Positions 1-5,463 of a DNA stretch of 10,268 bases are shown here, piece by piece (the stretch's first letter is position 1; every line of letters begins with the position of its first letter). The notes under the pieces are model-generated. The model was not told the DNA's origin and searched no databases. It worked only from the letters and a program-made list of their open reading frames with translations. The translations under genes were made by a program, and so were the position numbers. This DNA is from Promethearchaeota archaeon (GTDB lineage: Archaea > Asgardarchaeota > Lokiarchaeia > Sigynarchaeales > SOKP01). The stretch spans positions 1-10,268 of the forward strand of contig DAOUUT010000122.1 in the NCBI GenBank assembly GCA_030668025.1, given 5' to 3'.

Positions 1-277
1 AAATGAGCGTTATAATAAATATTCCAGAAATAACAAAAGTATATCCTTCGAATAATTTTTCCAATATACCTGTAAATCCTCCCAATATTAACGAGAAAAC
101 AATAGAAAAAAGAATACTAGAAATTACGGCAAATATAGCTCCGATATACACGTATTTATAATAACTTTTTTGGTTTGTGCTCTTTAAATAGGATAAAATA
201 ATAACAATAATAATAACAGATTCTAAACCTTCTCTAAAACCTAAAAACATTGGTACTAGTAAATCAACAATAGACAC
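1..277 (-). CDS. FTR1-family iron permease, N-terminal part (runs off left edge)
   Basis: Membrane permease fragment. Reading the minus strand from a GTG at 277 gives 92 codons open to the window edge. Residues 13-19 read GFREGLE, the REGLE signature of FTR1/Fth-type high-affinity iron permeases, where the acidic residues are thought to bind iron during transport. It sits at the start of the first hydrophobic helix (about 4-32); two more hydrophobic stretches follow (about 43-70 and 80-92), as expected for the N-terminal half of a seven-helix permease. The GTG start was chosen because an in-frame stop lies just upstream and a GAGGT Shine-Dalgarno sits at 287-291, nine bases before it. The rest of the gene and any partner are outside the window. 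Iron as substrate follows from the family, not from this fragment alone. Confidence 0.8.
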   Translation of the reverse strand, partial: MSIVDLLVPMFLGFREGLESVIIIVIILSYLKSTNQKSYYKYVYIGAIFAVISSILFSIVFSLILGGFTGILEKLFEGYTFVISGIFIITLI

Positions 278-286
278 TTTAGATAA

Positions 287-291
287 ACCTC
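287..291 (-). promoter_or_regulatory. Ribosome binding site deciding the GTG start of the FTR1 gene
   Basis: On the minus strand GAGGT lies nine bases before GTG at 277. No ATG is available upstream in this frame before a stop codon. The next in-frame ATG is nine codons downstream and would leave only a few residues before the REGLE motif. Confidence 0.55.
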
Positions 292-324
292 ATATTAATA
301 ATTTTGATATTACAATATATTAAG

Positions 325-349
325 ATTCAATTACTTTATGATATTGAAT
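325..349. promoter_or_regulatory. Inverted repeat upstream of the iron permease gene, possible operator
   Basis: ATTCAAT (325-331) and ATTGAAT (343-349) form a perfect 7-bp inverted repeat with an 11-base spacer, 48 bases upstream of the FTR1 start. Position and symmetry suit a dimeric regulator such as an iron-responsive repressor, but the base composition is very AT-rich, so chance is possible. No regulator gene is in the window. Confidence 0.25.
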
Positions 350-450
350 AGTAAAAAAAGTTGTTATGATATAATATAAGATAGATACAGTTTTCACTTG
401 ATTTTTGCATTCAAGCGAGAAGTATGATTTATAAAATATTAACGCTATTT

Positions 451-600
451 GAACTACCACGCCCTAAAGGGCTTGGATTCGCAGGTTAAGAGTCGTTAAA
501 CTTTTAACACTAATGGATGGTTCAAACATCCTCTATCCCCTAACCACTTGGACTCAGGGACTCCTTTCTGTATCATGTTTCTTGAAGCGTTCACATCGGC
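451..600 (-). ncRNA. Probable omega-RNA (reRNA) at the 3' end of tnpB
   Basis: TnpB nucleases use a guide RNA transcribed from the 3' end of their own gene through the right end of the element, with the guide lying just outside. Here the stretch from the tnpB 3' coding end through the hairpin at 457-476 fits that layout. The guide would be the host sequence below about position 449, read on the minus strand. The upstream limit (600) is nominal, because the scaffold normally overlaps the coding sequence. This is inferred from family knowledge and position. Confidence 0.35.
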
Positions 601-1683
601 GTTTAATACTAACCCGCAATCTTTACACGCATATAGACCGCGATACTTGCGGTTTGACTTGCGAACGACTCCGCACGAAGAGCAAGTTTGCGAAGTATAT
701 TCTTCGGTGATTCTCACTACTTTAATTCCGACCATCTTGGACTTGTATTCGATTTGTCGGACAAGTTTTAGAAAAGGTATTGACACGAAGTTTTGGTTGT
801 TTTTCTTGCCGATCTTAACTTTCTGTTTCCAGCCCTCGTTATACCCAACGATTATCGTTCCTATATCGTTAGAAATGGAGTGATTGACTACTTTTCTCGA
901 AGTTTTGTGAAAAAAATCTCTAATTTTATTGTTTCGCTTTCGATGAAGCTTCAAGATGCGTTTAGTCAATTCGGCGTCGTTACAAATCTTGCTGAACGAT
1001 TTGTATTTAGCTAATTGCTTGTTATAGAATTGATTGATCGACTTCACGACACCGCCTTTGATAATCAATGGATTATTTCCAACGTTATCTGACGCAGTTA
1101 CGATGTTGTTAAGTCCTAAATCGATCCCTAATATGTTATCTTCGTTCAAGTACAAGTCTCGTGGCTCGTAGTCGTAGATCAATTCGATGTTATATCGATC
1201 CCCGAAAGGGACGATGCGAACTCCTTTCACGCTTTCGAGATCCGTTTTTATTTTCGGAAAGCCTAACCTTTCCATCTTATTCGTGAGTAATACAAAGCCA
1301 TCCTTCAACCTACATTGTAATGATGTGAAATAGACCAAATTATGACCGTTCTTACGCTTGTAATGGGGTAATTTTGGCATTCCCTGAAATTTAGACGGTT
1401 CTTTTTTCCACATTTTAATTGCTTTAAAAAAGCTCTTGAAGTTTCGATCTACTTGCTTTAAGACTTGTTGTGGTGGATGAGAACCGCACATCTCTTGAAG
1501 CTTTTTATACGCCTCGTGTGAATTTAACAACCGCCATAACTCGTTATATCGAGTCCAATGACGATCCCTAAAGAACCGTTGTCGAACCGTGTAGGTGGCA
1601 ACGTTAAACAAATTTTTTGAAAGAAAAGTGATTTTATCCAATAATTTCGAATGTTTGAATTGAACTTGTCGAACGAGTTGCAT
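496..1683 (-). CDS. tnpB: RNA-guided nuclease TnpB (IS200/IS605 OrfB family)
   Basis: Full-length 395-residue TnpB, the RNA-guided DNA endonuclease of IS200/IS605 elements and ancestor of Cas12. The RuvC-I motif is GIDLG with Asp188. The region at the RuvC-II place reads TIIVGYNEGWKQ (276-287). The zinc ribbon is formed by Cys334/Cys337 and Cys353/Cys356, and RuvC-III is NADVNASRN with Asp363. The N-terminal part (about 1-170) is the RNA/DNA-binding domain. The usual RuvC-II Glu is replaced by Gly280; Glu327-Glu328 just before the zinc ribbon (ITEEYTSQTCS) may supply the acid, as proposed for rearranged-site TnpB variants. The frame is intact and probably functional. It is divergent from the tus operon and no tnpA is nearby. 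The ATG at 1683 opens the conserved N-terminus. Confidence 0.9.
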   Translation of the reverse strand: MQLVRQVQFKHSKLLDKITFLSKNLFNVATYTVRQRFFRDRHWTRYNELWRLLNSHEAYKKLQEMCGSHPPQQVLKQVDRNFKSFFKAIKMWKKEPSKFQGMPKLPHYKRKNGHNLVYFTSLQCRLKDGFVLLTNKMERLGFPKIKTDLESVKGVRIVPFGDRYNIELIYDYEPRDLYLNEDNILGIDLGLNNIVTASDNVGNNPLIIKGGVVKSINQFYNKQLAKYKSFSKICNDAELTKRILKLHRKRNNKIRDFFHKTSRKVVNHSISNDIGTIIVGYNEGWKQKVKIGKKNNQNFVSIPFLKLVRQIEYKSKMVGIKVVRITEEYTSQTCSSCGVVRKSNRKYRGLYACKDCGLVLNADVNASRNMIQKGVPESKWLGDRGCLNHPLVLKV

Positions 1684-1804
1684 TGGTTAATCTATTATTT
1701 TTTTGTATTTAAAGAAGAAGAGGTTCTACTTTTAATGATGCAAAATTCATCACTTCCCTAAAGGAACATGTTTTCTTTTGCGAAAAATGATAAATAAGAA
1801 AACG

Positions 1805-1813
1805 CTATATAAA
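1805..1813 (+). promoter_or_regulatory. Box A-like TATA element for the tusDCB operon
   Basis: CTATATAAA lies about 50 bases before the first tus start. An archaeal transcript starting 25-28 bases downstream would have a leader of roughly 25 nt that includes a weak GTGATT ribosome site at 1847-1852. The promoter lies outside the predicted tnpB left end, so the operon seems to keep its own promoter. Confidence 0.45.
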
Positions 1814-1859
1814 TAAGAAATAGCATTAAATAATCATTAAAAAAAAGTGATTTAATAAT

Positions 1860-2228
1860 ATGGTTGTTTTTACTTTTGTCGTATGCGCTGAACCTTACAA
1901 ATTTGAAGCGATAGATACGATGCTTAACTTAGGAGAGGCAATTTTAAAGAAAGGGCATCAAATTTTAGGTATTTTTTTCTACGGGAGTGGCGTGTATAAT
2001 GTCAAACGTGAAATAAATATAAGCTCAACCATGAGAAATCTACCCGAACGTCTAGGGAATTTCATAAAGGAGAATAGCCTAAATCTATCTGTCTGTAGTA
2101 CTTGGGTTAACTTCACAGGGTTAAAGCCCGATGATTTTATTGAAGAAGCTCGTCAAGTGGGATTAGGGGGGTTATCTGAGTGGATGGCAGATTCGGATAG
2201 AGTTATAGTATTTGGTCCGGGGGTGTAA
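1860..2228 (+). CDS. tusD: DsrE/TusD-like sulfur-relay protein
   Basis: Small soluble protein (122 residues) of the DsrE/DsrF fold, the cytoplasmic persulfide carrier type. It begins with a short beta strand (VVFTFVVCAEP), continues with a helix (EAIDTMLNLGEAILKKG) and a second strand (ILGIFFYGSGVY), and has Cys79 in the segment SVCSTWVNFTGL. This corresponds to the active cysteine of TusD/DsrE (Cys78 in E. coli TusD). The C-terminal GLGGLSEWMADSDRVIVFG stretch is typical of the family. It is first in a three-gene operon with TusC-like and TusB-like genes (3-base gap to the next), the order of the bacterial tusDCB and dsrEFH sets. In bacteria this complex passes sulfur from TusA to TusE for tRNA thiolation or to DsrC in sulfur oxidation; which role applies here is unknown. 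Confidence 0.8.
   Translation: MVVFTFVVCAEPYKFEAIDTMLNLGEAILKKGHQILGIFFYGSGVYNVKREINISSTMRNLPERLGNFIKENSLNLSVCSTWVNFTGLKPDDFIEEARQVGLGGLSEWMADSDRVIVFGPGV
2219..2225 (+). promoter_or_regulatory. Ribosome binding site of the TusC-like gene inside the tusD 3' end
   Basis: The G-rich run GGGGGTG overlaps the last codons of the TusD-like gene and lies six bases before the ATG at 2232. With the 3-base intergenic gap, this points to translational coupling. Confidence 0.45.
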
Positions 2229-2231
2229 TTA

Positions 2232-2600
2232 ATGGTTAAATCTGTGGTAATTTTATGCGAAGATTCTCCAATAGGTAAAAATTCTGCTCTCGAAGCAATC
2301 CGTATGGCTGCTGGAATTATGGCAGTGGGGGATCTTGACGAGTGCAAGATTATATACATTGGCGATTCGGTCTATTTTTTAAGTAAGAATTTTGATCCTG
2401 AGAAAGTTAACATGGAAACCCCTTCGAACATCTTTAGAATGATGGAACTATCTGACTTCGAGGTTTACGCGTTAGACTCCGCCTTAGAAATAACAGGTAT
2501 TGAGCCTTCCGATTTGATAGATTTTGACAACGTAAAAATTGCGAGCTGGAAGGAGATTTCAGCGTTTATTTTAGAAGCAGATGTGTTTTATAGGTATTAG
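2232..2600 (+). CDS. tusC: DsrF/TusC-like sulfur-relay subunit
   Basis: 122-residue soluble protein of the DsrE/DsrF fold. It starts with KSVVILCEDSPIGKNSALEA, matching the first strand and glycine-containing turn of TusC/DsrF, followed by the helix EAIRMAAGIMAVGDL and the strand IIYIGDSVYFLS. The C-terminal part contains EVYALDSALEITGIEPSDL, which resembles the TusC pattern of a strand, a helix and a surface acidic turn. The only cysteines are Cys9 and Cys38, neither at the catalytic position of TusD, consistent with a structural role in a TusBCD-like hexamer. It lies between the tusD-like and tusB-like genes with very short gaps, and this operon position supports the call more strongly than the sequence alone. 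Confidence 0.72.
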   Translation: MVKSVVILCEDSPIGKNSALEAIRMAAGIMAVGDLDECKIIYIGDSVYFLSKNFDPEKVNMETPSNIFRMMELSDFEVYALDSALEITGIEPSDLIDFDNVKIASWKEISAFILEADVFYRY

Positions 2601-2606
2601 GGTGAT
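2601..2606 (+). promoter_or_regulatory. Strong Shine-Dalgarno GGTGAT before the TusB-like gene
   Basis: A perfect GGTGAT follows directly after the TusC-like stop codon and lies six bases before ATG 2613. It selects that ATG over the in-frame ATG four codons later, and it serves as a local standard for SD-to-start spacing. Confidence 0.6.
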
Positions 2607-2612
2607 GGAATT

Positions 2613-2963
2613 ATGGTGGTACAGATGGAAGAGATAAAAAAATTGGTCTACCTTTTTGGATTTAGCACGAGAAAAAGTACCTCTATAGATAATCTATTTA
2701 ATATAGTAAAGGAACAGACTAAAAATGCAAATGTCACGGTTGTTTTGATGCACGACGGAGTTATAGGAACCTCTAAAAAGGGAGTGATGCCCACTTCTTT
2801 AAATTTATTGTTAAATCTGCCCATGACTGTATTTGCAATGACACCCGACCTTTTAGCGCGGGGGATTGACCCAGACTCAGTTGACACAAGAATAAAATGT
2901 ATTGAATACGATGTTCTCGTCGATATTTTAGCGAAAACTCCAAAGATAGCTTCGTGGATGTAA
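2613..2963 (+). CDS. tusB: DsrH/TusB-like sulfur-relay subunit
   Basis: 116-residue small soluble protein. The middle segment VTVVLMHDGVIG matches the TusB/DsrH strand in which a hydrophobic run leads to a conserved D-G/A-V turn. The end IEYDVLVDILAKTPKIASWM matches the family's characteristic C-terminus, where an acidic-Tyr-Asp pattern with FVDL leads to a terminal SW. Bacterial DsrH has a conserved cysteine near residue 20; here that stretch (FSTRKSTSIDN) has none, and the only cysteine is Cys96 near the C-terminus. This suggests a structural rather than sulfur-carrying role. It is third and last in the trio. No TusE/DsrC or TusA gene is visible, so sulfur donor and acceptor must be encoded elsewhere or differ. 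Confidence 0.75.
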   Translation: MVVQMEEIKKLVYLFGFSTRKSTSIDNLFNIVKEQTKNANVTVVLMHDGVIGTSKKGVMPTSLNLLLNLPMTVFAMTPDLLARGIDPDSVDTRIKCIEYDVLVDILAKTPKIASWM

Positions 2964-3103
2964 CTATTTATTTAATATATGTTAAACTTTTATTGTTAGA
3001 TATCCATTTATTCATTGAGTTATATTTAAGTAAATCCAATACTTAGTAGAGTGATGTTTTACGAAAATAATTGATTTAGAGGAAAAATATAAGGGACTTT
3101 ATT

Positions 3104-3652
3104 TTATGCGTCTGGTATGCCCAAATATCTTGGAGTTTTTTTTAAATATTCTCGGTAGGGATCACCATACTTGTTAGATAAAAATTTTTCCTCAAGTAAA
3201 ACAGTCCAGTGAAAATATGGTATAGTAATGATGAAATAAACAAGGAAAATGACGCTCCATACTGATTCAGACCAACCCATCAAAGTCAGCCCAAAATAAA
3301 AGATTGTCCACCCCACATAACCCGGGTTTCTTGAATAATGATGAATTCTGGTGGTATTAAGTCCTTTGGTGTGTGCAAATGAATACAAGGTAAACTCTAC
3401 AATGACTAATCCTAAAATGTAAAAAGTTAAACCAATGTAGAATAAAAACCCAAAATTTACGGGGACAAAAATGCTAATTACTAATCCTCCAAAAAGCCAA
3501 ATCATAGCGATAACAACAATTTTTTTATCAGAAAATAAAAATTCAGGGTCATCAAAAGGCTCACCTCTTTTTTTATTAGCCCATACCTGCGTAGAATAGG
3601 CAAAAAAATAACCAATAGCATAAAAAAGCCATAAATTATAGAGAATTGACAT
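3104..3652 (-). CDS. Integral-membrane methyltransferase, isoprenylcysteine/phospholipid methyltransferase type
   Basis: 182-residue membrane protein with hydrophobic segments at about 3-20, 44-62, 66-90, 112-127 and 131-148. The SAM-binding signature of the ICMT/PEMT superfamily is present: IHHYSRNPGYVGW (103-115), a variant of RHPxYxG, then LLEEKFLSNKYGDPYREYL (152-170) with the conserved EE pair and a G-Y pair, ending in TPRYLG. Family members methylate small lipid-linked or isoprenylated substrates at the membrane; the acceptor here cannot be told from sequence. The gene is convergent with the tus trio and divergent from the first FAD gene, so it is probably monocistronic. The ATG at 3652 is taken as the start because an in-frame stop lies about 11 codons upstream. 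An alternative name is methyltransferase family protein of unknown substrate. Confidence 0.8.
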   Translation of the reverse strand: MSILYNLWLFYAIGYFFAYSTQVWANKKRGEPFDDPEFLFSDKKIVVIAMIWLFGGLVISIFVPVNFGFLFYIGLTFYILGLVIVEFTLYSFAHTKGLNTTRIHHYSRNPGYVGWTIFYFGLTLMGWSESVWSVIFLVYFIITIPYFHWTVLLEEKFLSNKYGDPYREYLKKTPRYLGIPDA

Positions 3653-3661
3653 GATTTTTTC

Positions 3662-3676
3662 ACGAAATTTTTTCGT
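3662..3676. repeat. Short palindrome in the methyltransferase leader
   Basis: ACGAAA-TTT-TTTCGT is a perfect 6-bp inverted repeat with a 3-base centre, 10-24 bases upstream of the methyltransferase ATG. It could be an operator or an mRNA hairpin masking the weak GTGA ribosome site. Function is unproven. Confidence 0.35.
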
Positions 3677-3886
3677 AGATTATTTGTAAAATGAAAATCT
3701 TATTTTGCATTATTAATTGACACCTCTATTATAAATCTTTAGGTCAATTTTTTAAATGAATGGAACTATAAACTCTTTCCTATAGATTCGTGAATTTAGT
3801 GAAGATATTAAAAAGAAAATAGCTAAACGAGTCAAGAAATTCAAATAATCTTTTTTCATATACTTTTATTAATTCACAAGTTCTAT

Positions 3887-3896
3887 CTTATAATTA
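3887..3896 (+). promoter_or_regulatory. Box A-like TATA element of the first FAD gene, near-leaderless
   Basis: CTTATAATTA lies about 30-37 bases before ATG 3924, and no Shine-Dalgarno is seen before that ATG. An archaeal start site 25-28 bases downstream would give a very short or absent leader. The second FAD gene has the same arrangement, with TTATAATAC at 6570-6578. Confidence 0.4.
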
Positions 3897-3923
3897 TTAC
3901 TATCAAACAATTTTAAGATTATA

Positions 3924-5453
3924 ATGTCAAAAGTAAAGGATGCGTATAAGGAAATAGAAGGAATAATCGGATCCGATTTTATATCAGACAAAAACTTTAT
4001 GAAAGCGGCATATTCTCGAAATGTTGACCCGGCGTTTCCAGATAGATGGGCAGATATTATAGTTAGGCCAGAATCGACTGAAGAAGTCTCTGAAATCGTG
4101 AGAATCGCTAATAAATATAAAATTCCAATGGTTCCGAGAGGTGGTGGCGCAGATCTCGTAGGGGGATCTGTAAGCGAAGGTGGCATTCTAATAGACTTAA
4201 CGAGAATGAATAAAATTATTGAAATAAATGAAAAGGATTACTATTGCGAAGTAGAATGCGGAATCACCTGGGGTGCGTTGCTATCGGAATTACAAAAACA
4301 AGGTTTAACAACAGGAGTGCTCGGCCCGGGGAGTGGTTATTCTGCTACTATCGGAGGTGGCCTTTCTAATAGTACTGCTGGTTTCGGGTCCACAAAATAC
4401 GGTGTTATTCCTGATATTTGTTTAGGTGTCGAAGTAGTTTTACCAAATTCACAAGGAACAATAATTAGGACCGGAGCTGCGGCTAATAAATACGCAGAGC
4501 CTTTTTGTAGATATGGTGTGGCTCCAGATTTTACGGGATTATTTATGGGGGATGTAGGAACTATGGGTATTAAGACTAAAGCTTTCCTACGATTGCATCC
4601 CGAAACGCCGTTTAAAGCGCAGCGATATTATATGTTAAAGAAGAACGATTATAATAAAGTTTCTGACCTCATGTATAACTTAAGGAAAGAAATACGGGAC
4701 GGATTACACGATGTACTTGTAATTCCTATTGTTGTAGTTCAATTAATGGCAGGTATGGCGGAAAAGAAACCCGCCAAAAGACCGAGATTAAAAGGGCCGG
4801 TCTTTTCGATATTAGTGGAATCTACAGATGAGCGGGTGCTAGATGTTTACCTTGAACAAATTGAAAATCTTATGAAAGACGATGCTCGACCGTTTGAGTG
4901 GCAAGAAATTGACCCAGAAGAGCCTCTATCCAAAGATTGGGAATTTAATTTGAATTATGCCTATCATTACTTTAATAAATTTATATCGGTAGCCCCACCG
5001 AAAATTTCGTGTACTACTTGTCATAAAGTTCCGATTTCTGCTTTACATAAAGTCGCAAATTTAAGCGATCAATTTGATATTAACAACCGGGGTGAATATC
5101 CACCACATAGTGTTGCATTATTTGCAACGGTTATATTTCTTTTACCTAACGGTAATTGTGTCGTTGTAGGCGGATTCAATGCAGATAACGTAGATGAGCA
5201 AAGAGAGAGATCCATGAAAATGTGGCATAAAAAGCTACGCTTTCAAGTTCAATATGGAGGTGTACATTATTGGCTTGGAGAAGCAATCTCTCAATCTATT
5301 GTCGAGGCTAATGCCTATACGCCTGAATTTATTCAATTTTTCAAAGATATGAAAAAAGCGGTAGACCCAAATTACTTGTTAAGTCCTAAAAAGTTTCACA
5401 TGTACAGTTATGACCACGATGTAACAGAACATTTTGTAAAAGAGGAAAATTAG
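3924..5453 (+). CDS. FAD-linked oxidoreductase, GlcD/VAO family, copy 1
   Basis: 509-residue flavoprotein of the VAO/PCMH superfamily (FAD_binding_4 type), the fold of glycolate and D-lactate dehydrogenase subunits. The FAD site includes RWADIIVRPESTEEV (41-55), the pyrophosphate loop PRGGGADLVGG (71-81), the Gly-rich GPGSGYSATIGGGLSNS (134-150), and GLFMGDVGTMGIKTKAFLRL (205-224), matching the GSEGTLG-type segment of GlcD. The C-terminal cap ends in VDPNYLLSPKKF, the family's DP...L.P.K tail. No signal peptide or membrane span is seen, so it is cytoplasmic. Unusual for the family is Cys363-T-T-Cys366-His367 in the substrate/cap region. It probably oxidises an organic acid and passes electrons to the Fe-S protein downstream of copy 2, because no Fe-S gene follows this copy. 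The next gene encodes an ADC-family enzyme with a gap of about 10 bases. Substrate unknown. Confidence 0.82.
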   Translation: MSKVKDAYKEIEGIIGSDFISDKNFMKAAYSRNVDPAFPDRWADIIVRPESTEEVSEIVRIANKYKIPMVPRGGGADLVGGSVSEGGILIDLTRMNKIIEINEKDYYCEVECGITWGALLSELQKQGLTTGVLGPGSGYSATIGGGLSNSTAGFGSTKYGVIPDICLGVEVVLPNSQGTIIRTGAAANKYAEPFCRYGVAPDFTGLFMGDVGTMGIKTKAFLRLHPETPFKAQRYYMLKKNDYNKVSDLMYNLRKEIRDGLHDVLVIPIVVVQLMAGMAEKKPAKRPRLKGPVFSILVESTDERVLDVYLEQIENLMKDDARPFEWQEIDPEEPLSKDWEFNLNYAYHYFNKFISVAPPKISCTTCHKVPISALHKVANLSDQFDINNRGEYPPHSVALFATVIFLLPNGNCVVVGGFNADNVDEQRERSMKMWHKKLRFQVQYGGVHYWLGEAISQSIVEANAYTPEFIQFFKDMKKAVDPNYLLSPKKFHMYSYDHDVTEHFVKEEN

Positions 5454-5458
5454 GTGAT
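5453..5458 (+). promoter_or_regulatory. Strong Shine-Dalgarno GGTGAT pointing to an ATT start for the first ADC gene
   Basis: GGTGAT overlaps the last base of the FAD-gene stop codon. The first start-like codon at proper spacing is ATT 5464 (5 bases away). The first ATG in that frame, 5542, is 83 bases away and has no ribosome site of its own. The intervening 26 codons are open and read like protein. Confidence 0.6.
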
Positions 5459-5463
5459 TTATA

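Larger units (their letters stand above)
449..1775 (-). mobile_element. Solo tnpB insertion element (IS200/IS605 superfamily, IS1341-like)
   Basis: The element carries only tnpB; no tnpA Y1 transposase is found in the window, so it is probably mobilised in trans or immobile. The 3' end beyond tnpB holds an imperfect stem-loop (457-476, with GCCC-TAAA-GGGC at its core) followed by a GTGGTAGTTCAAA-type end as read on the minus strand, typical of right ends of this superfamily. Upstream of tnpB, 1754-1766 contains a second small stem-loop (TTCC, loop, GGAA). The two stem-loops share the 9-mer CCCTAAAGG in the same orientation, which suggests left-end and right-end hairpins. Exact boundaries cannot be set without an empty-site comparison; those given are estimates. 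Confidence 0.5.

Noticed and set aside
397..415. CTTGA/TCAAG stem-loop near the tnpB element end as a terminator or attachment site
   Set aside because: Only five base pairs with a nine-base loop in AT-rich DNA; no T run follows on a relevant strand.
513..1014. Three plus-strand open frames (513-710, 548-883, 793-1014)
   Set aside because: They lie antisense to the intact tnpB gene, have no family features or ribosome sites, and are shadows of the coding strand.
2153..2887. Minus-strand open frames across the tus operon (2153-2359, 2648-2887)
   Set aside because: They are antisense to genes with clear TusDCB features and encode no recognisable protein.
3786..3848. Short plus-strand frame reading IREFSEDIKKKIAKRVKKFK before a TAA, like a gene remnant
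   Set aside because: Only 20 codons after a stop, no start codon and no recognisable family; an AT-rich, Lys-coding stretch can arise by chance.
3869..4186. Minus-strand open frame at the start of the first FAD gene
   Set aside because: It is antisense to the conserved FAD-binding region; its Pro/Ser-rich composition is a by-product of the Gly-rich loop on the other strand.
4988..5030. Covalent heme c binding at the CTTCH motif of the FAD proteins
   Set aside because: The proteins lack a signal peptide and have no cytochrome maturation context, so heme c attachment is improbable; the motif is reported as an unexplained cysteine site.
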